This document shows, piece after piece, positions 7,301-15,402 of a DNA stretch of 15,474 bases. Location of the stretch: NCBI RefSeq assembly GCF_049240685.1, contig NZ_JBMLSD010000384.1:1-15474 (forward strand), given 5' to 3'. The DNA comes from Flectobacillus sp049240685. Its GTDB lineage: Bacteria > Bacteroidota > Bacteroidia > Cytophagales > Spirosomataceae. The notes beneath the pieces were generated by a model. That model ran no database searches. It saw only the letters and a program-made list of their open reading frames with translations, and was not told the DNA's origin. The translations under genes and the position numbers were made by a program. Positions within the stretch are counted from its first letter, which is position 1; each line of letters opens with the position of its first letter.

Positions 7301-9705
7301 ATTCTGTTCAAATGACGTTTTCTTACTATCCTTATTTTGGGAGGTGGGCTTATAACAATGAGCTAACCAGTAATGATGCTAAAACGATTTCAGCAAAGCA
7401 AAGCGGAAGTTATCAGGTTATTTATTTATCATCAGGTGGTTGCCTTGCAAAAACATCTCCTAAGAATATAGTGTTGAAGAAAATCCCTAAAGTGGTTGTT
7501 GATGGAAGTAAAGATATCTTTTGTGGTAAAAGTACATTATTAGCAGAAAGTAGCAATTTTCAATATCGAAGAAATGTATCCTATCAATGGATGAGAGACG
7601 GGATAGCTTTGTCAACGGATACTTCTTACAGTGGATTGTTTAACAGGGCAGGAAACTATCTACTGAAAGTAAAAATGGGTTCTTGTGAATCTGTATCGGA
7701 TACCATTAAGTTGAAGAGTGCCCAAGGAAAAGTCCCTTTAAATATTAATCAATCTTTCAGTGTTAACACAGATGCTTCATTTAGTTGTAATGAAATGGGC
7801 ATACAACTCAAGGAACAGCTATTTCAGGGAGACTCTACATGGAAGTATCAATGGTTTGTCGATAATAAACTATTAGCAGATAAAGTAGGGCCTAGCATAA
7901 AAGCGACAGAGAGTGGGGATTTTTTTGTAAGAGTAACAAAGGATAGTTGTTGGGGTGTTTCCAATACATATACATATCAAAAACCTAAAAATCGATTTAT
8001 TTTTTATCAACAAGATGATGGGTATTATCCTGAAGTTTCAACTATGTCGATTTGTGATGGACAAACGGTTTATACCACTGCACGATTTATCTATCCCGAT
8101 AGTGTTAATTACTATCCTAGGATAAAGTCCTTTACTGTTCGATTGAATAAGAATGGCAAGTTGATACATAGATTAAGCTATGAAAAAGACTATCATCCAG
8201 TAGATGATTGGCATGATGATGCAGAGTCTGCTCAATTAGATTCGTATAATAATAATTTCGGATTTCGGAGATTATCTCAATTAAATGCTGGAAAGTATGA
8301 TATCGAGTTAGAATTAAACTTTAAAGATGGCACTACTTGTTCGTATAAGTCACACTCATTGGATATTCTTACTTCTGCAATAGCATCTACGCAGAAATAT
8401 GCGAAGTTTTATATACCGTTTTACAGCAATGATTACGTAGGTGATACCCCAATAAATAGTTACAAAATCTGTGCTAAAGAGGTAAGACCATTTAGAGCAT
8501 TCTATCAAGATGAAATCAGAGAATATAGCATTTATAAAGATGAAAAGTTAGTGGCAACCTATTCGGACTCTAAGAGTTTTGAAAATCATTTGGTCACTGA
8601 AAATGGTACTTATCAAGTAATCATAAAACTACAAGGAGGATGTACTGTAAAATCTGACCCCAAAGTTTTTCAGTTTAACAGTATTGAAACACTCTTGTCG
8701 ATTTCAGAAGATAGTGTTTTATTATGCAAGGGTTTAAACACAAATATTTCATTTGTAAATTATAAAACGTATCTATATCCTAGTAAGTATCAATGGTTTA
8801 AAGACGGAGAAACAGTAGGAACTAATCATCATACCTTAGCAGTGAATGCGCCAGGGGTCTACCATCTTCAGGTACAGTTTCAAACAGCCACGGGTTATAC
8901 TTGCGAGGGTATTTCTAAGAAAATATTGTTCAAAAATACAGAGATACCAACTACTATTACGCCAAGTGATTCGGTATCCGTATGTGGTGAAAAAGGTGTC
9001 GATTTGTTAGCTACTTCTTCAGAAGGACTTTATTATCTATGGCAAAGAAATCAACAAACGATAAATGATGCCACCCAGTCTATTTATCAGGCAAAGTCTT
9101 CGGGTACTTATCGAGCAATAGTTCAAAAAGGGAAGTGTATCGACTTTACCCCATCTGTAACCGTCAGCCAACTACCCAGCATCCCAGCCACAGCCAGTAT
9201 CTCTGGCGACCAGTCGATTGATTATGGCAAGGAAGCTAAGCTGAAGGTAGACTTGGGTTCTCATGCTCCATGGACTTTTAAATTGTCGGACGGACAAGAA
9301 TTTACTGCTCAGAAAACGCCATTTGAGATTACGGTAAATCCTTTATCCACAACCTCTTATACACTTTCAGAAGTAAAAAATATCTGCGGTACAGGTACAG
9401 TAAGTGGTACCGCCAAAGTTACGGTATTGGTATTAGGTATAGAGGAGGAAAGCGGTATTCTTGTAGAGGTATTCCCAGTGCCAACTTCAGATTATTTGAC
9501 ATGGAAAGTTAGAACAGATAAGCCTGCTTCTTACGACTTACGCCTGAGTGATACCCAAGGACGAGTGCTGGAACTGCAACAAAATACCACACGTTCTCAA
9601 GCGCACGAAGGGCAATTGAATATCAGTACATTGCCAACAGGAGTTTATTTTCTGCAACTGACCGTTGGAGATAAAACCTTTAGTCGTAAGGTGATAAAGG
9701 AGTAA
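4342..9705 (+). CDS. Giant secreted multi-Ig-like protein A with T9SS type A sorting domain
   Basis: This 1787-aa protein has a signal peptide (residues 1 to ~20, ending at VNGQ). About 17 Ig-like units follow. They are recognisable by W-S-G-P-N-G type turns (tryptophans 47, 126, 728) or Q-W-(Y/F)-(K/R)-D-G type turns (tryptophans 230, 319, 493, 575, 656, 1083, 1171, 1485, 1567), each usually ending G-x-C followed by S or D. The regular cysteines suggest one disulfide per unit. A final Ig-like module covers about 1616-1707, then a T9SS type A C-terminal domain (about 1708-1787: VFPVPTSDYL, ISTLPTGVYFLQL, ending KVIKE). Family knowledge places such proteins outside the outer membrane, released or surface-attached after domain cleavage. 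Ligand and function are unknown; an adhesin-like role is inference. No enzyme domain is visible. It is a paralogue of gene B. Confidence 0.9.
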   Translation: MKQIYIILFFLLSVHLVNGQGNYSSSNFCKGQRISLVSPIQGKTYEWSGPNGYKSTGSQTVTVAEIADSSKHTGIYTVVVDKLQKHHIFVGINRYLSTKFSISTSSDVSGNKVLSVTGSHASTFEWSGPNNYFALGETVKILLPQSNNSGYYKVTARDQYGCILKDSINLKFEGKDCIGDLSVSYQQEGGPVTTLPGGYPDPYIISTCEDSKSNLTVSTASFLGDWKVIWYKDGKVFLNSTSISIAEEGTYYALLQTPTCEFKSRTIKRVNTKGLSVYFPNNTSSDSLLLCNKRGVVQLKGALVNNNNGINASSPSFQWYKNDSPIPNANGSTFDVTSEGNYSFKIVSGNCVGTSTKKIIKSTDKIRANISYYTGGSIIDSNVVKVCDIKTDWHSLSAKADGAFTVYRNGNQTYSSDMFSIREYGLYVIKATQGECIAYDSIKIVQGNANDILPLADFSKNVLTLPFTCSSTNFKILYFYNNQYFEDKINYQWFRDGKLISTDNIVTSSDGASFVLKVNNSKCQYQSKPFSQAPIPSNKVIATFSSPQKRYLCRKESIEISLSDCNSLYYKYKIWKRDGVVINEPSSNNPNYGCSLTVNEPGKYWIEFPTNTCTYYSDTITVESAEVKTPSIVETCVSQSVKTLAVQAEKGLSYLWLKNGIIQSELNQSKIDVGINDANTYRVLISNPYCAALTPALHTGIRFPQIKSLCEGSLLELNPQATSGNYRWTGPNGFTSTSANPVINNVAKTNAGVYTLTYQSTTGGCDAVFTVMVNVKNAVKVTYPSSMEVCEKGQLALPLIKTTEQVGINSVVYTGPGISNTLKGVSSPLVIDNFNTNNTGIYKITPIRSDTNTCGFTHEITVSMNKSSDCRSIILRQTRLDAIPAACGLSSIEIPFEKLGNFAPNTIFKVMMDSTVLGEGTNSPIKIQLPESTKDWSIFITTSAQSVSSPIGIIKNRGVNNNPFSAWVSYLNYNDFFYTSAGITACDSVQMTFSYYPYFGRWAYNNELTSNDAKTISAKQSGSYQVIYLSSGGCLAKTSPKNIVLKKIPKVVVDGSKDIFCGKSTLLAESSNFQYRRNVSYQWMRDGIALSTDTSYSGLFNRAGNYLLKVKMGSCESVSDTIKLKSAQGKVPLNINQSFSVNTDASFSCNEMGIQLKEQLFQGDSTWKYQWFVDNKLLADKVGPSIKATESGDFFVRVTKDSCWGVSNTYTYQKPKNRFIFYQQDDGYYPEVSTMSICDGQTVYTTARFIYPDSVNYYPRIKSFTVRLNKNGKLIHRLSYEKDYHPVDDWHDDAESAQLDSYNNNFGFRRLSQLNAGKYDIELELNFKDGTTCSYKSHSLDILTSAIASTQKYAKFYIPFYSNDYVGDTPINSYKICAKEVRPFRAFYQDEIREYSIYKDEKLVATYSDSKSFENHLVTENGTYQVIIKLQGGCTVKSDPKVFQFNSIETLLSISEDSVLLCKGLNTNISFVNYKTYLYPSKYQWFKDGETVGTNHHTLAVNAPGVYHLQVQFQTATGYTCEGISKKILFKNTEIPTTITPSDSVSVCGEKGVDLLATSSEGLYYLWQRNQQTINDATQSIYQAKSSGTYRAIVQKGKCIDFTPSVTVSQLPSIPATASISGDQSIDYGKEAKLKVDLGSHAPWTFKLSDGQEFTAQKTPFEITVNPLSTTSYTLSEVKNICGTGTVSGTAKVTVLVLGIEEESGILVEVFPVPTSDYLTWKVRTDKPASYDLRLSDTQGRVLELQQNTTRSQAHEGQLNISTLPTGVYFLQLTVGDKTFSRKVIKE
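9187..9705 (+). repeat. Homogenised 3' coding repeat, copy 1 (matches 14729-15247)
   Basis: This segment encodes the last Ig-like module and the T9SS sorting domain. It matches 14729-15247 at offset 5542. After one mismatch at 9204, positions 9205-9515 are perfectly identical to 14747-15057 (311 bp). From 9516 to 9684 I count about 16 mismatches, and 9685-9705 is again identical. Left of about 9181 the two genes abruptly become dissimilar. Confidence 0.93.
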
Positions 9706-9790
9706 TTATGAGTGATGAGTTTTGTGTATTTTAGGCAAGGGCACTTTATGTATCTCATGAATTCCTTTTGAATGCTGCATGATTATTGTA
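9706..9790 (+). repeat. 3' flank repeat, copy 1, with the empty target site of the small element
   Basis: Non-coding bases after gene A. Positions 9706-9718 equal 15248-15260, and 9719-9790 equal 15403-15474 with one mismatch (9735). The 9-mer GAGTGATGA at 9710-9718 occurs once here, but flanks the inserted element after gene B on both sides. No gene is seen between 9706 and 9940. Confidence 0.93.
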
Positions 9791-9831
9791 AGTCCAAGGC
9801 TTAACGCAAAATTAACCTATATTGTCCAGAA

Positions 9832-9864
9832 AGGCTTGGTGACTGACATCACTGAGCCTTTTTT
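9832..9864 (+). terminator. Rho-independent terminator after giant gene A
   Basis: Identical to the hairpin at 4233-4265: an 11-bp stem (9832-9842 with 9849-9859) and six T's. Here it would end transcription of gene A, 127 bp after its stop codon, and insulate the leader of gene B. Confidence 0.82.
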
Positions 9865-9884
9865 GATTTTGAATGAAGAATAAG

Positions 9885-9916
9885 TTTTTTATCGAGACAA
9901 AAACTTCATTTCTTTG
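9885..9916 (+). promoter_or_regulatory. Candidate promoter of giant gene B
   Basis: Exact duplicate of the candidate promoter of gene A, with TTTCTTTG at 9909-9916 and a T-run at 9885-9890. If it is functional, the two genes should respond to the same transcriptional signals. Confidence 0.35.
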
Positions 9917-9940
9917 TAGTCTAAAATTCAACATGATATT

Positions 9941-12900
9941 ATGAAACAAATCTACATCATTCTTTTTTTATTGCTGTTTAAAGTATTGGCGTATGGACAA
10001 ACGAATTATAGCTTCAATACTTTTTGTACAGGAACAAAAATAAGTTTGACTTCACCTTTGCAAGGTACAACCTACGAATGGTCGGGTCCTAATGGTTTTA
10101 ACCAAAAAGGAAATAAGACTATCACTATCTCTGAGGCAGCAGACCCTACCAAGCATAATGGTACCTATAAGGTTCTAATCGATGGGGAAACTATTTACAC
10201 ATTTATTGTTACGGTAGGAAAGCTTATTCCAACAAAAATAACCTATAAATATAGCTCTACCTTTGGTGGGAGGCAACACTTGTATGCTGAAGGAGCGGAG
10301 GGATGTTGGTATTCGTGGTCTGGCCCTAATGGATTTATAGCCTATGACAACTATGTTTTTGTAGAAAATATCAACAAGTCTTCACAAGGCTTTTATAAAC
10401 TCACAACTAGAGATAAATACAATTGTGTTGCACAGGATTCTGTCGAAGTGAAATTTAGTAATCCAGATTGCCCTTACAGGATATCAGTCTATGGAACTGG
10501 AAACTATTATTCATTTAACTGGAGTGGTGAATACGATTGGTATAATTTCGAAACTTGTGAAGGTACAGTAAGTAAATTGAGGGTAGATACTGCTGGATTT
10601 GCCAATGAGACTCTTATTACTTGGTACAAAAATGGAAAAGAGGTTGGGAAGGGTTCAAGTATTTCGACACTAGACGCTGGAGAATATTTTGCTACTATCT
10701 CGACTCCGACCTGTCAGTATAAAAGTCAAATATATACTCGAAAAGATATTAGAAGTATCAGTGCCCAATTCTATCAAGACAACATCATAGAGCCATTAAA
10801 ACTCTGTGACAAAGGAGGTGAGCTAGTCTTGGATGCGAAAACGGCTCCTTATCAAAATTTAGGAGCAAACATCACCTATCAATGGTATAAAGATGGCGCA
10901 CCAATAGAAGGAGCCACGTCAACTCAATACAAAGTTACTCAGCCCGGAGTCTATCAATATGCTGTAGCATCTGGCGTATGCTCAGGGGTCTCCCCAAAGA
11001 AAACTGTCATATCGTCGCCCAAGCCTAATGCTAATTTAGGAGTGTTCTTCAACAATCTAAGTTACGATACAAAAGAGTTTAAGCTATGCGATAAGAATAT
11101 TTCATACTACTTTACGCTGAGTGCAGATGGCGAAAAGAAAATGTATAAAGATGGACAGCCTTATCTTGATCTAAGTTCCACTACAAACAGGATAGACCCT
11201 CAAGGATTAGGTACCTATGTATTAGAATCGAAACAGGGCGAATGTGTAAATTACGACACACTAAAAGTATCTCAAAATGCAGGTGGTGTGCTTCCTGTAG
11301 GTATAGATCAATATTACGACCTTTGGCAAGGTTGTGGTAATCCTAATTTAACTATTTCCCCAATTCGTTATACTGGAAATTCCTGGGCAGTTGAGTGGTA
11401 TAGAGATGGTAATTTTGTTAGTAAAGCCTTTTTCTTTGCTAATCCACAAGCTGGAAATTATATAATTAAGGCTAGAGATTTAGTAACAGGCTGTAACTAT
11501 GAAAGCTCACCTTTAACCATAAAGCCTACTATTGGTTTCTTTACTAGCTTAGGGAGTGAAAAGATTAGAAAAATCTGTAAAGGAGGATATACGAAATTAT
11601 CCATGACTACTTGTGTAGTAGGAGATGTTGTATGGAAGAAAGATGGTGTGGTAATTTCTAGAAAGGAGGGAATAAATTGTAGTTTAGAAGCGAAAGACCC
11701 CGGGAAATATTGGGCAGAATATACAAGAAATCAATGTACTTATTTTAGCGATACCATTACAGTGGAAGTCTCTGAAATTAAATCGCAAGAAATTAAAACA
11801 GTTTGTGGTGTAAATAATACGCAATCTTTGGAGGTTGACAAGGAAGATGGCATGAGGTATTTATGGATGAAAAATGGAATCCCTCAAGTACACCTAACCG
11901 ATGCGAAAATTAGTGTTCCTCCCTCTGCCACCTCTTATGGTTTTCAGGTGCTTATTACCAATAGTGATAATTGCACTTTTTTAACACCCAAAGTAGAAAG
12001 TGTTTTAAAGAACGACTCAGAGGTGATTTTATGTAGTGGCTCAACCCTAGTTCTCAATAAAAATGGGGGCAAAGGAAGTTATTCATGGAATGGCCCTAAT
12101 CAATTTAGTTCGAATCTTGCTAGCCCTAGTATTCCTGATATAACAAAAGCAGCGGCTGGAGTTTATACCGTAAGTTTTTTGCAAGAAAATAGTACTTGTA
12201 AGATTGTGGAAACCATTAATGTTGTAGTTAATCTTGGCGTAAAATTGCAATATCCTTCATCTATAGAAGTTGTTGAGAATTCACAATTTATTTTTCCTAC
12301 AATATCCAATAAGACAGGACCCAATCAAACTTTCATTGAGTATATCTCTTATTCGGGACCTGATATGTATGAAAGAACACTTAATTGGAATTATCCCGTT
12401 TCGATAGACCACTTCGAGGCTAAAAATGCGGGAACCTACACTATAAAAGGTATTACAGGGCAGGGTTCTTCAAGCTGTCAATCTACCGCTAAAGTAGTGT
12501 TAAGTCTTAAAAAGGATGCTACTTATAGAGGTATTGTGCTCGACTATCCTCCATTACGTATCATTGAAAATAGTTGTCCCAATACTTGGGTCGATTTAGC
12601 ATTTAGAATTATTGGAAGTTTCCCTGTAGGTACAAAATTCGTAGTAAATAGCGACGTAGGTATTCTTGGAGTGGGAACAAGCTCTCCTATAAAAGTAAAA
12701 ACGCCACAATACAGAACTTCTTCCTTGGATATTTGGATATCAACAGAAGATGGTGCGATTGTATCTGCTAAAAAAAGTGCGTATTTCTACTTTAAGAATG
12801 AAAATGAAAATGCTTCATTTTATCCAAATTATGGAATATGGCGTAACAATACAATCGTAGGCTGTGACTCAGTTTTATTGGTAAAGTACAATCAAGATAA

Positions 12901-15247
12901 ACAAGGAGCCTGGATTCGTAACAATCAATTGATCAATAATAGTAATGGAGCTACCTATAAAGCAACCCAAGACGGAACCTATAAATTTTTATATCCACTT
13001 TCAAATGGATGTTTTGCAGAGAGCTCCCCAATCGATATCAAACTGAAAGTCGCCCCACCTGTTTACATCAGTGGTAAGAATATGATTTATTGTGGCGTAA
13101 GAACATCTTTGTATGCCTCTAATAATGTTTACTATAATATCCCATATACCTATCAATGGATGAGAAACGGTAGGATATTGGCAAATACTACGTCTAATTA
13201 TATCCCCGAAGGTATTGAAGGTAATTATCAAGTTAAGCTAAAAACGGGTTCATGTGAGTCTATTTCGGATACATTTAAACTAACTACAGCTCCCACAAAT
13301 AAAGTAAAATTTTATATTACTGATTATCGTAGGGCTTTTACGAAAGACTGTACCGAGGAAGGGCGATACCTTGATTTAGTGGATGTTGATAGATACAGTT
13401 CTTGGAAGTATCAGTGGTATTTTAATGGAAAACCCATCAATGAAGCAGGTAGCAGTATTAAGATATCTCAAGAAGGTAATTACCATGTAAAAATCACAAA
13501 GGATACTTGCTGGGGATTTTCTGATACCTATCATTACAAAAAACAATCTCCTTTTATTGACGTAAAATACGTCCTAAATGATTTGAACATTTCATCTGGG
13601 CAAACATTATGTGACGGCTACACTGTAAGCTCATATTCGGCCTCATTTCCATTTTTATATAGTCAGAATGATGCGCCAATTAAGTCCTTTGTGGCAACTT
13701 GGTATCGAAATAAAAAGCTGATTTGTAAAATAGAACATAATGGGTCGGCTATTGTATCACACTGGACAGATCCTCAATTTTCGAACATATATTTTCAAGT
13801 CTCTAGTAATACTCAAACTTGGGTATCGGGGCTTAAAGCAGGTGAATACTATTTAGAACTAAACGTTACTTATACCGATAAGCAAAATTGTGTAATGCGC
13901 TCCGAAAGCTTTGAGATCAAAGCATCTAACGAATCTTTACTAAGGGTTTATTATGATATACCAGGGTACACAAAAAGAGCCAATATAAGTGGTACTACAC
14001 CTGTTTGTGCTAGCAAAATACAACCATACAGAATGGGCTATAAGAGTTCATGGATACTTGAATACAGAGTTTTTAAAGACAATAAGTTGATTGCTACGTA
14101 TCAAGAACTAGAGGAATTCGAGAAACATACTATCTCGGAAGATGGACTTTATCGGGTGTCAGTTGCCATGCTAGGAGGATGCGAACTTGTTGCTCCAGCA
14201 GTTTATTTTAAGCTCAATAGCTTGGAAACGGCCATACTACCTTCTGATTCTCTGAACTATTGTAAGGGAGATAGAATTACGTTAAAAGCAAATGTTAATT
14301 TTGAAGGGGAAAGTGCTAGGTTTACCTACGATTGGATAAAAGATGGAAAAACGACAAATACGACCCCAAATTTACTAGTTAACTCGCCAGGGGTTTATCA
14401 GTTAAAAGTACAGTATAAATCAGCCGATGGAAATACTTGTGTAGGCTTATCCGAAAAGGTAACACTAAAGCATACTGATATTCCCAATCGAGTTACTACA
14501 GTCGATTCTACAATCTTTTGTGAAGGTAAATTTGCTAAGTTAAACATCGACCAAGTGCCTGCTGATACGCTGTTCTACCAATGGCAACAAGATAAAGTAA
14601 ATATATTAAGTGCTAATCAAAGCAGTTTACAGGCTAACAGCAGTGGTTCCTACCGTGCATTAATTCAACGTGGGAAATGTTTGGATTATACAGAGAGTAT
14701 CCAGATTAAAACCTTGGCCAACATCCCCGCCACAGCCAGTATCTCAGGCGACCAGTCGATTGATTATGGCAAGGAAGCTAAGCTGAAGGTAGACTTGGGT
14801 TCTCATGCTCCATGGACTTTTAAATTGTCGGACGGACAAGAATTTACTGCTCAGAAAACGCCATTTGAGATTACGGTAAATCCTTTATCCACAACCTCTT
14901 ATACACTTTCAGAAGTAAAAAATATCTGCGGTACAGGTACAGTAAGTGGTACCGCCAAAGTTACGGTATTGGTATTAGGTATAGAGGAGGAAAGCGGTAT
15001 TCTTGTAGAGGTATTCCCAGTGCCAACTTCAGATTATTTGACATGGAAAGTTAGAACCGATAAGCCTGCTTCTTACGACTTACGCCTGAGTGATTCCCAA
15101 GGACGAGTGCTAGAGGTGCAACATAATATGACTCGTTCCCAAGCGCATGAAGGTCAATTGAATATCAGTACATTATCTACAGGAGTTTATTTTCTGCAAC
15201 TGACCGTTGGAGATAAAACCTTTAGCCGTAAGGTGATAAAGGAGTAA
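9941..15247 (+). CDS. Giant secreted multi-Ig-like protein B with T9SS type A sorting domain
   Basis: This 1768-aa paralogue of protein A has the same layout: signal peptide (ending near AYGQ), about 17 Ig-like units in the same order, a final Ig-like module and a T9SS type A domain (about 1689-1768, ending KVIKE). The units align one to one with A: YEWSGPNG, YSWSGPNG, ITWYKNG, YQWYKDG, VEWYRDG, VWKKDG, YLWMKNG, YSWNGPN, YQWMRNG (tryptophan 1073), YQWYFNG, YDWIKDG and YQWQQD. In the central region many residues differ; for example the units around A 1083 and B 1073 share only about half their residues. The last ~150 residues are nearly the same as in A. It is probably exported by the T9SS to the cell surface or medium. 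Function unknown; an adhesin-like or ligand-binding role is inference. Confidence 0.9.
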   Translation: MKQIYIILFLLLFKVLAYGQTNYSFNTFCTGTKISLTSPLQGTTYEWSGPNGFNQKGNKTITISEAADPTKHNGTYKVLIDGETIYTFIVTVGKLIPTKITYKYSSTFGGRQHLYAEGAEGCWYSWSGPNGFIAYDNYVFVENINKSSQGFYKLTTRDKYNCVAQDSVEVKFSNPDCPYRISVYGTGNYYSFNWSGEYDWYNFETCEGTVSKLRVDTAGFANETLITWYKNGKEVGKGSSISTLDAGEYFATISTPTCQYKSQIYTRKDIRSISAQFYQDNIIEPLKLCDKGGELVLDAKTAPYQNLGANITYQWYKDGAPIEGATSTQYKVTQPGVYQYAVASGVCSGVSPKKTVISSPKPNANLGVFFNNLSYDTKEFKLCDKNISYYFTLSADGEKKMYKDGQPYLDLSSTTNRIDPQGLGTYVLESKQGECVNYDTLKVSQNAGGVLPVGIDQYYDLWQGCGNPNLTISPIRYTGNSWAVEWYRDGNFVSKAFFFANPQAGNYIIKARDLVTGCNYESSPLTIKPTIGFFTSLGSEKIRKICKGGYTKLSMTTCVVGDVVWKKDGVVISRKEGINCSLEAKDPGKYWAEYTRNQCTYFSDTITVEVSEIKSQEIKTVCGVNNTQSLEVDKEDGMRYLWMKNGIPQVHLTDAKISVPPSATSYGFQVLITNSDNCTFLTPKVESVLKNDSEVILCSGSTLVLNKNGGKGSYSWNGPNQFSSNLASPSIPDITKAAAGVYTVSFLQENSTCKIVETINVVVNLGVKLQYPSSIEVVENSQFIFPTISNKTGPNQTFIEYISYSGPDMYERTLNWNYPVSIDHFEAKNAGTYTIKGITGQGSSSCQSTAKVVLSLKKDATYRGIVLDYPPLRIIENSCPNTWVDLAFRIIGSFPVGTKFVVNSDVGILGVGTSSPIKVKTPQYRTSSLDIWISTEDGAIVSAKKSAYFYFKNENENASFYPNYGIWRNNTIVGCDSVLLVKYNQDKQGAWIRNNQLINNSNGATYKATQDGTYKFLYPLSNGCFAESSPIDIKLKVAPPVYISGKNMIYCGVRTSLYASNNVYYNIPYTYQWMRNGRILANTTSNYIPEGIEGNYQVKLKTGSCESISDTFKLTTAPTNKVKFYITDYRRAFTKDCTEEGRYLDLVDVDRYSSWKYQWYFNGKPINEAGSSIKISQEGNYHVKITKDTCWGFSDTYHYKKQSPFIDVKYVLNDLNISSGQTLCDGYTVSSYSASFPFLYSQNDAPIKSFVATWYRNKKLICKIEHNGSAIVSHWTDPQFSNIYFQVSSNTQTWVSGLKAGEYYLELNVTYTDKQNCVMRSESFEIKASNESLLRVYYDIPGYTKRANISGTTPVCASKIQPYRMGYKSSWILEYRVFKDNKLIATYQELEEFEKHTISEDGLYRVSVAMLGGCELVAPAVYFKLNSLETAILPSDSLNYCKGDRITLKANVNFEGESARFTYDWIKDGKTTNTTPNLLVNSPGVYQLKVQYKSADGNTCVGLSEKVTLKHTDIPNRVTTVDSTIFCEGKFAKLNIDQVPADTLFYQWQQDKVNILSANQSSLQANSSGSYRALIQRGKCLDYTESIQIKTLANIPATASISGDQSIDYGKEAKLKVDLGSHAPWTFKLSDGQEFTAQKTPFEITVNPLSTTSYTLSEVKNICGTGTVSGTAKVTVLVLGIEEESGILVEVFPVPTSDYLTWKVRTDKPASYDLRLSDSQGRVLEVQHNMTRSQAHEGQLNISTLSTGVYFLQLTVGDKTFSRKVIKE
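14729..15247 (+). repeat. Homogenised 3' coding repeat, copy 2 (matches 9187-9705)
   Basis: Counterpart of 9187-9705. Positions 14747-15057 are a perfect 311-bp match. The following sorting-domain segment differs at about 16 positions and gives a few protein changes (for example LELQQNTT versus LEVQHNMT). Confidence 0.93.
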
Positions 15248-15251
15248 TTAT

Positions 15252-15260
15252 GAGTGATGA
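15252..15260 (+). repeat. Left 9-bp target-site duplication of the small element
   Basis: GAGTGATGA directly precedes the element and is repeated exactly at 15394-15402. The empty site after gene A has a single copy (9710-9718), which confirms that the second copy arose by insertion. Confidence 0.92.
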
Positions 15261-15288
15261 CTGATTACTGGACAAAATTGAAGTAACT

Positions 15289-15320
15289 AGTTCAAGACTT
15301 AGTCTTGGACTCATTTTTTT
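15289..15320 (+). terminator. Terminator-like hairpin carried by the MITE
   Basis: The arms AGTTCAAGACT (15289-15299) and AGTCTTGGACT (15301-15311) form an 11-bp stem with one wobble around a single central base; the innermost pairs would open to make a loop. After CA come seven T's (15314-15320). It sits 42 bp after the gene B stop and would act in gene B's direction. Confidence 0.6.
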
Positions 15321-15337
15321 AACAGTTTTAAACTGTT
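15321..15337. repeat. AT-rich palindrome inside the MITE
   Basis: AACAGTTT and AAACTGTT flank one central T (15329), giving a perfect 8-bp inverted repeat. It follows the T-run of the terminator-like hairpin and is itself followed by T's. It may be a weak second hairpin or a remnant of the parent element's subterminal sequence. Confidence 0.6.
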
Positions 15338-15393
15338 TTTAAAGATTCATTGAAAAAGTCTAAATACCTTTTCTCTTTTTGTCCAGTAATTAG

Positions 15394-15402
15394 GAGTGAT
15401 GA
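15394..15402 (+). repeat. Right 9-bp target-site duplication of the small element
   Basis: Exact copy of GAGTGATGA at 15252-15260. Directly after it the sequence resumes the 3' flank found after gene A (15403 corresponds to 9719). Confidence 0.92.

Larger units (their letters stand above)
4203..9801 (+). repeat. Tandem duplication unit 1 (5599 bp)
   Basis: This unit contains a terminator, a leader with a candidate promoter, giant gene A and its 3' flank. It is followed head-to-tail by a second unit starting at 9802. The junction can be placed because the 165 bp at 4203-4367 recur exactly at 9802-9966, and the 3' flank of gene A recurs after gene B. The bases before 4203 (after the lactonase) do not match the bases before 9802, so 4203 is the left edge of the repeated array. 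Confidence 0.85.
9802..9966 (+). repeat. 165-bp leader repeat, copy 2 (identical to 4203-4367)
   Basis: This is an exact copy of the leader, terminator and first 26 coding bases of gene A. It also carries the out-of-frame three-codon ORF whose TGA overlaps the gene's ATG (9933-9944 here, 4334-4345 in copy 1). Confidence 0.95.
15261..15393. mobile_element. 133-bp miniature inverted-repeat transposable element (MITE)
   Basis: The terminal inverted repeats are CTGATTACTGGACAAAA at the left (15261-15277) and TTTTGTCCAGTAATTAG at the right (15377-15393), 17 bp with one mismatch (third base). The element is flanked by a perfect 9-bp duplication, and its limits are confirmed by the empty paralogous site after gene A. 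It has no ORF, so it must be moved by a transposase supplied elsewhere. CTGA/CTAA-type ends with a 9-bp duplication recall IS4-group elements such as IS10 and IS50, but the parent family is inference. Inside are two hairpins (15289-15311 and 15321-15337). It lies 13 bp after the stop codon of gene B and does not disrupt coding sequence. Confidence 0.9.

Noticed and set aside
4342..15247. CRISPR-like or short tandem DNA repeats in the giant genes
   Set aside because: The periodicity is at the protein level (Ig-like units with tryptophan/cysteine motifs); the DNA of successive units is too divergent and there are no regular identical repeats.
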